A stretch of 64,000 nt of DNA from Moraxellaceae bacterium (GTDB lineage Bacteria > Pseudomonadota > Gammaproteobacteria > Pseudomonadales > Moraxellaceae), in NCBI GenBank assembly GCA_029237815.1, contig JAQZBP010000003.1, forward strand, positions 124,001-188,000. The letters run 5' to 3'. This document shows positions 17,675 through 26,151 of this stretch, piece by piece. Every line of letters starts with the position of its first letter. The stretch's first letter is position 1. The notes under the pieces are model-generated. The model made no database searches, was not told where the DNA came from, and saw nothing but the letters and a program-made list of their open reading frames with translations. The position numbers and the translations under genes are program-made.

Positions 17675-19057
17675 ATGAAGAAATGCCGCCTCTCCCTGCT
17701 CGCCCTCGGCCTCGGAATCGGCCTGTTCGCCAGCAACGCCCAAGCGCGCTGCGCGCCGGGCACCACCTGTTTCGAGTTGTGCCCGGAAGTCGAGCTGGAA
17801 ACGTCGTACAACACTGCCGGCAAGGCCCTGCGCTACCTGTTCAACGGCGATGGCAGCTGGATATTCGCCACCGACCTCGACCTGCGCCAGGACTTCACCT
17901 TCAGTCCGGACGCCATGGCCGGGTTGGCGAAGTTGAAGCGCATCTTCGACCACCACGGCACCACCGTCGTCATCGTCTACACACCGCCGCGCGCGCTGGT
18001 GCATCCGGACAAGGTCAGCCGTTCCGGCTACTCCCACTCCCGGGCACTGCAGTCGTATTTCGCCGCCAACCAGCAGTTGCGCAGTCTCGGCTACGTCGTC
18101 CCTGATTTCGGACGCATCATCCCCGACAAGACGGGCAAGTTCTTCCAGCGCCGCGACCACCACTGGACGACGGTGGGGGCACAGATGAGCGCACGGCTGG
18201 TGGCGGACACCATTCGCGAGCTCCCAGTCTACGAGAAGCTCGCAAAGCAGGAGTTCGTCACCGAACTGAAAGGCATCGTCAAGAAATACGGCACGCTGTC
18301 CACCGTAGCGACCCGCATCTGCGGCATGAGCCTGCCCAACCAGTACGTGCAGCTCTACACCACCTTACCCAAGAACAATTCGGGCGCCAGTGATGAGGCC
18401 GCACTGTTCGGCGATGACGCCAGGAAGGCGGAAATCGCACTGATCGGCACGTCCTTCAGCAAAGGCAAGCTGGACTACAACTTCGCAGGCTTCATGGAGG
18501 AGTACCTTTCGGCAGCCATCGACAACCGCGCCATTCGTGGCGGCGCCTACAACGGCGCATTGGAACAGGTCATCCTCGATGGCATGTTCGCCAGCAACCC
18601 GCCCAAGATCCTCATCTGGGAATTGCCCGGCCAGTTCACGCTCGACTCACCCGGGTTCTACCGCCTGATAGGTGCCGAGCTCTCCGGTGGCTGCAAAGCC
18701 GCCGGACGACTCAGCGGTAAAAGCCCGGTCGGCATGGAGGAAAACGATGCGGTCGCCAACGCGGAAAATGGTGTCGTCCTGCCGCTGGTGGCCCGGAACC
18801 ACCTGCTGAAATTCCGTTTCAGTGATCCCGCCGTCTACAGCTTCTTCCTCAACCTCACGTATATGAGCGGCCATCATGAAAAGCTGAAAGTCGAGCGTCA
18901 TCCCTACGTCAAGCATGACGGTACGTTCTACTTCGAGCTGCCCGATACCGGGAAGTTTGCCGATGACACCCTCTATAGCGTTGGCCTGCGCCTGCCCCAG
19001 CCCCTGGAGAAAAAAGTCGATGTGGAAGTCGAGGTCTGCGAGCGAAATGTCATCTAG
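17675..19057 (+). CDS. algX: alginate acetyltransferase / secretion-complex protein AlgX
   Basis: This 460-residue periplasmic protein has a signal peptide (MKKCRLSLLALGLGIGLFASNAQA). It then has an SGNH-like acetyltransferase domain and a C-terminal carbohydrate-binding module. The catalytic triad is visible: Asp and His in FFQRRDHHWTTVG, Ser in ALIGTSFSKGKLDYNF. The C-terminal part (about 350-460, LKFRFSDPAVYSFFLNLTYMSGHHEKLKVERHP) fits the alginate-binding module. ATG 17675 is chosen because it begins a clean signal peptide; an in-frame start at 17609 would lie inside algF. Cysteines near the N-terminus may form disulfides. Confidence 0.93.
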   Translation: MKKCRLSLLALGLGIGLFASNAQARCAPGTTCFELCPEVELETSYNTAGKALRYLFNGDGSWIFATDLDLRQDFTFSPDAMAGLAKLKRIFDHHGTTVVIVYTPPRALVHPDKVSRSGYSHSRALQSYFAANQQLRSLGYVVPDFGRIIPDKTGKFFQRRDHHWTTVGAQMSARLVADTIRELPVYEKLAKQEFVTELKGIVKKYGTLSTVATRICGMSLPNQYVQLYTTLPKNNSGASDEAALFGDDARKAEIALIGTSFSKGKLDYNFAGFMEEYLSAAIDNRAIRGGAYNGALEQVILDGMFASNPPKILIWELPGQFTLDSPGFYRLIGAELSGGCKAAGRLSGKSPVGMEENDAVANAENGVVLPLVARNHLLKFRFSDPAVYSFFLNLTYMSGHHEKLKVERHPYVKHDGTFYFELPDTGKFADDTLYSVGLRLPQPLEKKVDVEVEVCERNVI

Positions 19058-19067
19058 GAGCTGCGCC

Positions 19068-20204
19068 ATGGCCCTGTCGCTGGTACTGCTCTTTGCAGGC
19101 AGCGCCGGCGCGGTGACGCCGGCCGCCATCGATACCGGCGATGACACGAGGCTGCGCGCCCTGCTGGCCAGCCCCTTCGACGGCCTGGCCATCAAGCCGG
19201 CCCGCGACAAGCGCAGTCCCTGCCTACGCCCACCCGACCCCTTTACCGAGGCACTGGATTTCCGCAGCAAATACGAGGGGTCGGGGAAGTCGCGGGATAC
19301 GCTCAATCCGGTCGCCAACCTGCAGTACAAGATGGCGACGCGATCCATCCAGGCGCTGGAGGGCGGACTCTCCGACCTGACGGACCGCCATGTGAAAGGA
19401 CAGGCCGGCGCCGCCGCCTGCGCTCTCGAGTGGATGCAGGCCTGGGCCCGTGCCGAGGCATTGCTGGGCGAGGCGAACATGACCGGGAAGGCCGTGCGCA
19501 AGTGGACGCTGGCGGCCGTGGCCTTCAATTTCCTCAAGATCAAGGATGCGCCCGGTCTCGATCCCCTGCAGCTCGAGCAGGTCAGGGGCTGGATGACGCG
19601 CATTGCCCATGTCGTGATCGACGAACACGAGGGAATTCCGCCGGAGAAGATCAACAACCATTACTACTGGGCCGCCGCTGCCGTGGGGGCTGCCGGAATC
19701 GCGACGCAGCAGCGCGAGTTGCTGGATTGGGCAATGGACGGCTACCGCCACAGCGTGCGCGACATCGACGCCGACGGTGTCCTGCCCCGCGAAATGGGGC
19801 GCCGCTCGCGCGCGCTCTCCTATCACAGCTATGCGCTGCAACCGCTTGTCATGCTGGCCGAAATCGGTCGGGTCAACGGTGTTGACCTGTATTCGGAGCG
19901 CAACTGCGCACTCTGCCGCCTGATCAAGCGAGTTACCGAAGGCCTGCGCGATCCGGCCTTCTTCGAGCAGCGTACGGGCGCCCGCCAGGTCATCGAGGAA
20001 AGCCCCGATGGCCGTGCCATGGTCTGGGTGGCCATCCTGTCCCGCGCCTGTCCGGAGGACGAGCGGTTGCGCCTGATGAAGACGAAATACCAGCCGTTCA
20101 GCGGACGCCGGCTCGGCGGCAATCTCACGGACGTTTACGAGCACATCAGCAAGGAGTTGCCAAATGCAGTCAAAAGTCAGGCCTGTAGTCATCTGTGGCG
20201 GTAA
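19068..20204 (+). CDS. algL: periplasmic alginate lyase (PL5)
   Basis: This 378-residue protein has a signal peptide (MALSLVLLFAGSAGAV). AlgL degrades alginate left in the periplasm by beta-elimination and is part of the export complex. PL5 motifs are clear: NNHYYWAAAAVGAAG, with substrate-site Asn and His, and RSRALSYHSYALQPLVML, with catalytic Arg/Tyr. The start at 19068 has AGGAG 8 nt upstream, overlapping the algX stop. Its 3' end overlaps the first 41 bp of algA in another frame. Confidence 0.94.
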   Translation: MALSLVLLFAGSAGAVTPAAIDTGDDTRLRALLASPFDGLAIKPARDKRSPCLRPPDPFTEALDFRSKYEGSGKSRDTLNPVANLQYKMATRSIQALEGGLSDLTDRHVKGQAGAAACALEWMQAWARAEALLGEANMTGKAVRKWTLAAVAFNFLKIKDAPGLDPLQLEQVRGWMTRIAHVVIDEHEGIPPEKINNHYYWAAAAVGAAGIATQQRELLDWAMDGYRHSVRDIDADGVLPREMGRRSRALSYHSYALQPLVMLAEIGRVNGVDLYSERNCALCRLIKRVTEGLRDPAFFEQRTGARQVIEESPDGRAMVWVAILSRACPEDERLRLMKTKYQPFSGRRLGGNLTDVYEHISKELPNAVKSQACSHLWR

Positions 20205-21603
20205 CGGCTCGCGCCTCTGGCCCGCTTCCCGGCCGACCTATCCCAAGCAGTTCATTTCACTGCTGGGTGATCGCTCCCTGCTCCAGGCCACCCTCAACCG
20301 GCTGCGTCACATTACCGACGAGAAGCCGATGATGGTGGCCAATTTCTGGCACCGCTTCCTGATCAAGCACCAGATGGAAGAGATCGGCCTGCGCGATTTC
20401 GAACTCGTGCTGGAGCTGGAAGGCCGCAACACGGCCCCCGCCATTGCCCTGGCCGCCTTCACCATGCGTGGCGACAAGGGCGACCCCATCCTCCTGGTGC
20501 TGCCCTCGGACCACTTCATCGGTGATGCCGAGGCACTGGCGGCGGCCGTCGAGAAGGGTGCCGAGCTGGCCGATGCCGGCTATCTCGTCACCTTTGGCAT
20601 CAAGCCCGAGCGCGCCGAGACCGGTTATGGCTATATCAAGACCGGCGCTCCGATCGGCGGGAGTTCCACCGGCCTCGCCATCGAACGCTTCATCGAGAAG
20701 CCGAATGTGGCCACCGCCCGGGAATATGTGCGATCGCCCGACTATCTATGGAACAGCGGCATGTTCATGTTCCGCGCCAGCCGCTATCTCGAGGAACTGC
20801 AGAAGTTCCGCCCCGACATCTATGCCGCCGTCGAGAAATCCGTACGCCTCGGGCAGTGGGACCAGGAAGCCTTCCTCTGCGACGGAGCTTCTTTCCTCGA
20901 GACTCCGGAGGACTCCATCGACTACGCCGTCATGGAGAAAACCGAGCGCGCCGCAGTGATTCCGCTCTCCGCCGACTGGACCGATGTCGGCTCCTGGCAG
21001 GCCGTCTGGGAAGTGCTGCCCCAGGACAACAATGGCAATGCCCTGCAGGGCGATGCCTTCGTGCTCGACAGCACCGACTGCCTCGTGCAGTCGCAATCGC
21101 GGGCCGTCGCACTGCTGGGTGTCCAGGACCTCGTGGTCGTGGAAACGCGTGACGCGGTGCTGATCACGAGCCGCCACCAGGCGCAACGGGTCAAGGACAT
21201 GGTGCAGCTGCTCAAGGACCAGAAGCGCGGCGAGGCGACCGAGCACCGGCTCGTGCATCGACCCTGGGGCACTTACGACTCCCTGGACAACGGCCCCCGC
21301 TTCCAGGTCAAGCACATCGTCGTGAACCCGGGCGCGACGCTGTCGCTGCAGAAGCACCACCATCGTGCCGAACACTGGATCGTGGTGCGTGGTACCGCCG
21401 AGGTCACCTGCGACGACAAGTCCTTTATCCTGACCGAGAACCAGTCCACCTATATTCCGCTGGGTGCCACCCATCGCCTGTCCAACCCGGGGAAGATTCC
21501 GCTGGAAGTCATCGAAGTGCAGTCGGGCACGTATCTGGGCGAGGATGACATTGTCCGCTTCAAGGACAGCTACGGCCGGATACCCTTGGAGAAAGTGCTC
21601 TGA
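20164..21603 (+). CDS. algA: mannose-6-phosphate isomerase / GDP-mannose pyrophosphorylase
   Basis: This 479-residue bifunctional type II PMI-GMP enzyme makes mannose-6-phosphate from fructose-6-phosphate and later GDP-mannose from mannose-1-phosphate, feeding AlgD. The N-terminal pyrophosphorylase signature is GGNGSRLWPASRPTYPKQF; the mid-domain shows FIEKPNVATAREY and YLWNSGMFMF. The C-terminal cupin isomerase metal site is QKHHHRAEHWIVV. The ATG lies inside algL (41-bp overlap), implying coupling. It ends the plus-strand alginate operon, 15 bp before a terminator. Confidence 0.96.
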   Translation: MQSKVRPVVICGGNGSRLWPASRPTYPKQFISLLGDRSLLQATLNRLRHITDEKPMMVANFWHRFLIKHQMEEIGLRDFELVLELEGRNTAPAIALAAFTMRGDKGDPILLVLPSDHFIGDAEALAAAVEKGAELADAGYLVTFGIKPERAETGYGYIKTGAPIGGSSTGLAIERFIEKPNVATAREYVRSPDYLWNSGMFMFRASRYLEELQKFRPDIYAAVEKSVRLGQWDQEAFLCDGASFLETPEDSIDYAVMEKTERAAVIPLSADWTDVGSWQAVWEVLPQDNNGNALQGDAFVLDSTDCLVQSQSRAVALLGVQDLVVVETRDAVLITSRHQAQRVKDMVQLLKDQKRGEATEHRLVHRPWGTYDSLDNGPRFQVKHIVVNPGATLSLQKHHHRAEHWIVVRGTAEVTCDDKSFILTENQSTYIPLGATHRLSNPGKIPLEVIEVQSGTYLGEDDIVRFKDSYGRIPLEKVL

Positions 21604-21618
21604 CCCAGCCGAATGGCA

Positions 21619-21652
21619 ATAAAAAACCACGCGCTTGCGTGGTTTTTTATTG
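21619..21652. terminator. bidirectional terminator between the two alginate operons
   Basis: A long stem, AATAAAAAACCACGC with its complement and a 4-nt loop (CTT region), has A- and T-runs on both sides. It can end transcription of algA on plus and of algG on minus. Confidence 0.9.
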
Positions 21653-21790
21653 GAGAGGAGTCTTCAGACCTGGCTGACTTCTCCCCTCTGAACGGCTTCA
21701 TTCACGCTGGAGCTGGTGTCGATCAGTGCGGTGGGATTGACAGTGTCGCTGGACAGCGACGGCGGCGCGATTGCCAAGCGCCACGCCTGG

Positions 21791-23389
21791 CTACTCTCCT
21801 GCAGTGGCCTGCGCCATCGGCGACAGCTGCAGGGTCTTCTGCCTTGGCATGAGGTAGAGGATGTCCTTCTCGAAGGCATTCAATACGCCCCGGAACACCG
21901 GTCGCCGGCGCACGTCCGGGTAAATTACATCGGCCCGGTCGAGCACCACCGTATAAGGCGGCTCCACCACCATCGTACTGCTGTGGTTTCCCTCGAGCGC
22001 GACGCCGAGCAGTTCAATACGGCGTATGCCCGCCTTGCGTGGCGGCGCCTTGCCGCCCGATGACACGGCAGGAGTCGACGCAACTGTTTCCCCGCCCCCG
22101 AGCGCCATGATGCCCACGCCCCGGTTGGGGCCGATATGCTCATCCTGGAAGCGCACCTGACCGACACTGCGCATGCTGACGCCATGCCGCTGGTTATCGA
22201 TGATCCGGTTTCCTGCCATCAGGACATGATCGGACCCCTGCAGGAACACGGCATCGAAATTTTGCCGGATGGTATTGCCGGCAATCACGATATCATGGCT
22301 GTCACTGATCGACAGGCCGCTGCGGTTGTTCTCGGAAATGTCGTTGCGGATCACCCAGACGTTGCGCGCCGACTTGTTGAAGTACAGCGCATAGGGCCCC
22401 TGCGTTTGCGTAATGCGGTTTTCTGCGACCACCCCGCTGCTGCCCGCCTCCAGATGGACGGCATTCTGCCGGCTCTGCAGGAAATGGTTCTGACAGATGC
22501 GCATCTCCGGGATCCCGCTTCCCCTCACGCCGCTGTAGAGCCCGTCAAGGCTGCTGCCGATGACGTGCACGCGCGGCGGCGGCGGCAGCTGGACGCCGGC
22601 AAGCCCGATGGGCCCGACCGCAAACTCGAGCCCGTGCGCCAGGTTTTCGGCAAATCCCAGCCCGCTCACCTGGGCATCATGGATGACCGTCAAGGAGCCA
22701 CTCCAGCCCAGGAGGAATGGCTGGAAACCATCGCCCGCCGCTGGGGCTGCCGGGGCAGCCGCTCCGTTTTCAGCTCCGCTTCCCGGGGCAGACTGCGCCA
22801 CGGCCTTCGTGGCCTCATCCCACGCCTCCAGCCGTGCGTTCTGCACATGCAGGCGACCAAGATTGATCAGAAAGGCGCCGCGGTCCCGGCTCAGCCGGAG
22901 GGACTCGCCCGACTCCACCACAAGACCGGCGCCTTCGCGAAGCAGCAGGGGCAGGCGCAGCAGGTAGGCCCTGTCCTGCCGCAGCAGGGCACCCTCTTCC
23001 GCGGCCAGCCGTGCCTGCAGTTGCGACAGGCGCCAGACGCCGGAGTGGATCACTATCGCCTTCGGGACGCCCTTCTGCTGGACCACGAGTCGCTCCAGCC
23101 GGCCGCCACCCTGGAAGAATTTGTTGAAGTAGCGATCCTTCACCAGGGTTTCGATGCTGACCGTGCCGCCCTGCGCAGCCGGCGCGGGCGGCACCACCTT
23201 GCAACCGGCGAGCGGCGCTTGCGCTTCCTTTTCCCAGTCACGCCGCTGGGGCGCCTTGTCGATGGGGGTCATGCGGTAGCCACCGCGCTCCAGTGTCGTG
23301 CTGCCGGGCAGCGCAGGCACCGTGACGGCATGGGCCGACGTCACCAACGCCGACAGCAGGGAAAGGCGAAACAGATGATGTGCATGCAT
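21791..23389 (-). CDS. algG: AlgG-type right-handed beta-helix protein lacking the DPHD epimerase motif
   Basis: The 532-residue protein has a signal peptide (MHAHHLFRLSLLSALVTSAHA) and is homologous to AlgG along its length. Shared segments include LERLVVQQKGVPKAIVI, LSRDRGAFLINLGRLHV, FQPFLLGWSGS, repeated beta-helix NxI/NRI turns and the C-terminal FRGVLNAFEKDIL. AlgG converts mannuronate to guluronate in the periplasm and shields the polymer. Where AlgG has GIDPHDRS, this protein has AVHLEAGS, and the following SREV is replaced, so catalytic His, Asp and Arg appear absent. An Ala/Pro/Gly-rich insert follows residue 200. Start 23389 has GAGGGCGAG upstream. Confidence 0.85.
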   Translation of the reverse strand: MHAHHLFRLSLLSALVTSAHAVTVPALPGSTTLERGGYRMTPIDKAPQRRDWEKEAQAPLAGCKVVPPAPAAQGGTVSIETLVKDRYFNKFFQGGGRLERLVVQQKGVPKAIVIHSGVWRLSQLQARLAAEEGALLRQDRAYLLRLPLLLREGAGLVVESGESLRLSRDRGAFLINLGRLHVQNARLEAWDEATKAVAQSAPGSGAENGAAAPAAPAAGDGFQPFLLGWSGSLTVIHDAQVSGLGFAENLAHGLEFAVGPIGLAGVQLPPPPRVHVIGSSLDGLYSGVRGSGIPEMRICQNHFLQSRQNAVHLEAGSSGVVAENRITQTQGPYALYFNKSARNVWVIRNDISENNRSGLSISDSHDIVIAGNTIRQNFDAVFLQGSDHVLMAGNRIIDNQRHGVSMRSVGQVRFQDEHIGPNRGVGIMALGGGETVASTPAVSSGGKAPPRKAGIRRIELLGVALEGNHSSTMVVEPPYTVVLDRADVIYPDVRRRPVFRGVLNAFEKDILYLMPRQKTLQLSPMAQATAGE

Positions 23390-23399
23390 TGGCTCGCCC

Positions 23400-24779
23400 T
23401 CAGAAGGCCCACAGGAATCGCGCACCGACAATCGTGCCGCTGACACGCGTGCCGGGATCCTCGAAGTCGGGTTCGAAATGCGAGGCGTAAACCATGAACT
23501 GTTTGCCCTCGAAGCCACCGACATTGAGGCCGCGCTGCTTGCCCACCACCGGCATGTACCAGCCGTAGGCAATGTCGACCTCGGTCCCGAGGTCGGTGCT
23601 GCCGTTCGGACGCAGACGCGAGTCGAGCAGCACGTCGTCGTCCTCCTCGGCGCGCCAGGCCTGGCGCACGGCGATAAAACCCTCGTGCCGGTTCTGGTAC
23701 GAGATCGCGGCATGCAGGCCGACGATCTGCACGTTGCTGATGGTCATGCGCAGCGCTTCGCCCGTGACGGAGCCGGCCAGGCTGGTCGTGTAGAGCGGAT
23801 TGCGGTTGGTATTGAGCCCGGTTTGCACGAAGCCGCCCTCCTTCGCGAGCGGATCGCCGCCGCTGGCGTACAGCCCCTCCATGCCGATGACCCAGCGCTG
23901 GTCGTACTGCCAGACGTACTCGAGATTGAGGCGGGCCATATAGCCCTGGAGATCGAGCGTGTTGCGGGTCTTCACCTGCACGCTGTCGCTGCTGAGGGTG
24001 GTGGTGCCGTAGCGCACCTGCTCGCCCTGCATCCAGGCGCCCTCTATCTGATAGCGCGGCCAGCGGTCCTCGTGGCGGCGCCGCTCGCCGTTGAATTCGA
24101 GGCCGGCCCACGTACCTTCGATGGGCTGCGCTTCCATCTCGGCCACCTCATAGGTCTGGCCGAGCTCGTACTCGTTGTCCTTGTCCTGGCGATAGGCGCC
24201 ACGCAGGATGAGGAACTGGTCCAGCCGCCACTGCCAGCTCAGTTGCGCCAGGCCATAGAGCGCGCTGCTCGCCTCGGGGTCGTCGACGTCCCAATCCGTG
24301 CGCAGATAGCTGCTGCGATCGCCACCGGCGAGATAGCCCTTGAGCAGGGTGCCGTCGAAGCGGTAAGACGCGCCCGTCAAAGGCGCATCCCACCACAGGC
24401 CGGAATAGTCCTCGAAGCGCTGGATGCCGATGTAGATGCTCTGGCGGTCGTAATTGAAGGTGTGGCGCCACCACATCTCGGCGATCTCGGCGAAGTTGCG
24501 TGACTCCTCGCGCGTATTGACCGAGGTGTCGTCGGCGCCCTGGCGGTTGCTCGAATACAGGTTGCCCTTGATCAGGAACAGGTCGTTGGCATCCGGCTGC
24601 CAGGCATAGTAGGGACGGATGTAGCCGACGACGAAGTTCTCGTCGTCCTGCTCGAAGGCATCCTGTATCAGCCAGCTTTTCACCTGGAAGGAAATGCCCC
24701 GGTCGCTCATCGCGACGTCCTCGGCCCACGCCGGGGCAACGACGATGGCCATCCCGGCCATCAACCACGCCTTGTGCAT
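23400..24779 (-). CDS. algE: outer-membrane alginate export porin AlgE
   Basis: This 459-residue protein has a signal peptide (MHKAWLMAGMAIVVAPAWA) and many alternating amphipathic strands, ending in an aromatic residue (GARFLWAF), as in outer-membrane beta-barrels. It matches AlgE, an 18-stranded barrel exporting alginate, by ISFQVKSWLIQDAFEQDD near the start, RLRPNGSTDLGTEVDIAYGWYMP and FEPDFEDPGTRVSGTIVGARF near the end. It abuts algK without a gap (algK stop at 24780) and is followed by algG after 10 bp. Confidence 0.92.
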   Translation of the reverse strand: MHKAWLMAGMAIVVAPAWAEDVAMSDRGISFQVKSWLIQDAFEQDDENFVVGYIRPYYAWQPDANDLFLIKGNLYSSNRQGADDTSVNTREESRNFAEIAEMWWRHTFNYDRQSIYIGIQRFEDYSGLWWDAPLTGASYRFDGTLLKGYLAGGDRSSYLRTDWDVDDPEASSALYGLAQLSWQWRLDQFLILRGAYRQDKDNEYELGQTYEVAEMEAQPIEGTWAGLEFNGERRRHEDRWPRYQIEGAWMQGEQVRYGTTTLSSDSVQVKTRNTLDLQGYMARLNLEYVWQYDQRWVIGMEGLYASGGDPLAKEGGFVQTGLNTNRNPLYTTSLAGSVTGEALRMTISNVQIVGLHAAISYQNRHEGFIAVRQAWRAEEDDDVLLDSRLRPNGSTDLGTEVDIAYGWYMPVVGKQRGLNVGGFEGKQFMVYASHFEPDFEDPGTRVSGTIVGARFLWAF

Positions 24780-26147
24780 TTAAAGTGCTCCTTGCATCTC
24801 CGGAATGCTTTCCAGAAGAAAATCCACCTGCATATACCCGGCCTTCCTGGCCTGGTCGGCGTACTGGTGCGCGCGCGGGGTATCGGCCACGAAGGCCGGG
24901 CTGCCCAGGTAGAGCCGGGTCAGCGAATACCAGGCCCGCGGCAGGCCCATTTTTCCGGCCAGCTCGTAGTACCGGCTGGCCGCGGCGTAGTCGGGCTCAT
25001 CGAGGTAGCCGACACGGTAGATGTCGGCCAGCGCGAAGGCCGCCGCGCCCGAGCGCTCCGCCCAAGGCAATAGCACCGCCTCGGCCCGCGCCGGCTCCGC
25101 GGCCAGCAAGGTGCCCTCGATATACACATCCGCCTCCATGAGCGCCGCTTCCAGTGGCCGCACCCGCTGCAGGTAGGGCAGCAGCGCGAGGAACTTCCGC
25201 TTGGCTTCCGGGCCCGTGTTGCGCGCATAGGCCGAGAGCAGCTCGATGGCGGCATCGGTCGGGTCGTAGATCACCGGATCTTCCTGCATCTGATCCCGAT
25301 CGACGATTTCCATGGCGAGCGTGGAGGTCTTGCGCACCGGCTGCGTGGTGTCGTTGAACAGATCGGACAGCAGGACTTCGGCCACTTTCATCTGCGGCAC
25401 GCGCGCCACGTTCTTCAGGTAGACGCGATAGATGGAGTAACGCTCGGCCGGCTGGAAGCCGACCTTGAGCGACGCTGCCGACTTGGCCGACGCGCCCGTC
25501 TCCGGAAAGCGCTGCTGCAGTGCGATAAGCCGGCCGGCCGACTCGGGAAGATGGGGAGCGGCGTCCCGGTAATGCTTCAGGGCGCAGGGCGGATCGACTG
25601 TGCGGGCCAGCGGCGTGTCGCAGAGCATGCCGAGCTGGAGACTGCCCCGCACATCGCCCCACTCCAGGGCGCGCAGGGCCCACTGCTTCACCTCGGGCAG
25701 GTTATGACCGCCGCCGCGCGCCAGCAGCAATTGCCCGATGTCACCCGCCAGTGCCCGCTCGCCACGGTCGTGGCGACGCACGAGCTTGGTGATGATGGCG
25801 TCGATCTCCGCAGGATCGACCGTGTAATCCGTGGCATAGAGATGGGCGATGCGCGAATAGCCGCGGCTGTCGCGCATGCCCGCCCGCAGGTACCACTGGA
25901 TGGCTTCCTTCACGTTGCGTTGCGCAGGAGGCCCGGAGGTCAGCATGTCGCCGAGGGCGATCTGCGCGTCGGGCAGGCCGAACTCCGCGAGTTCGCGAAA
26001 CTCCCGCCCAGCCCGCTCGCGATCGCCCTCGTCGAGCAAGGCCTGGGCACGTCGCAGGTCCGCCAGCGCATGGACGGGCATGTTCACGCTACCGAGCAGG
26101 ATGCCGAGGCCGCACAACAGGGCCAGCTGCCATTTGCACGCTTTCAT
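24780..26147 (-). CDS. algK: alginate export scaffold AlgK (Sel1/TPR repeats)
   Basis: This 455-residue protein of Sel1-like TPR helices (for example GLPDAQIALGDMLTSGPPAQRNVKEAIQWYLRAGM and AGKMGLPRAWYSLTRLYLGS) sits between alg44 and algE. AlgK links the inner synthase to AlgE and helps it localise. In Pseudomonas it is a lipoprotein; here the signal peptide (MKACKWQLALLCGLGILLGSVNMPVHALA) has no lipobox, so it should be released into the periplasm. Start 26147 is chosen because it opens the signal peptide, 4 bp after alg44 ends. Confidence 0.88.
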   Translation of the reverse strand: MKACKWQLALLCGLGILLGSVNMPVHALADLRRAQALLDEGDRERAGREFRELAEFGLPDAQIALGDMLTSGPPAQRNVKEAIQWYLRAGMRDSRGYSRIAHLYATDYTVDPAEIDAIITKLVRRHDRGERALAGDIGQLLLARGGGHNLPEVKQWALRALEWGDVRGSLQLGMLCDTPLARTVDPPCALKHYRDAAPHLPESAGRLIALQQRFPETGASAKSAASLKVGFQPAERYSIYRVYLKNVARVPQMKVAEVLLSDLFNDTTQPVRKTSTLAMEIVDRDQMQEDPVIYDPTDAAIELLSAYARNTGPEAKRKFLALLPYLQRVRPLEAALMEADVYIEGTLLAAEPARAEAVLLPWAERSGAAAFALADIYRVGYLDEPDYAAASRYYELAGKMGLPRAWYSLTRLYLGSPAFVADTPRAHQYADQARKAGYMQVDFLLESIPEMQGAL

Positions 26148-26151
26148 GGCA

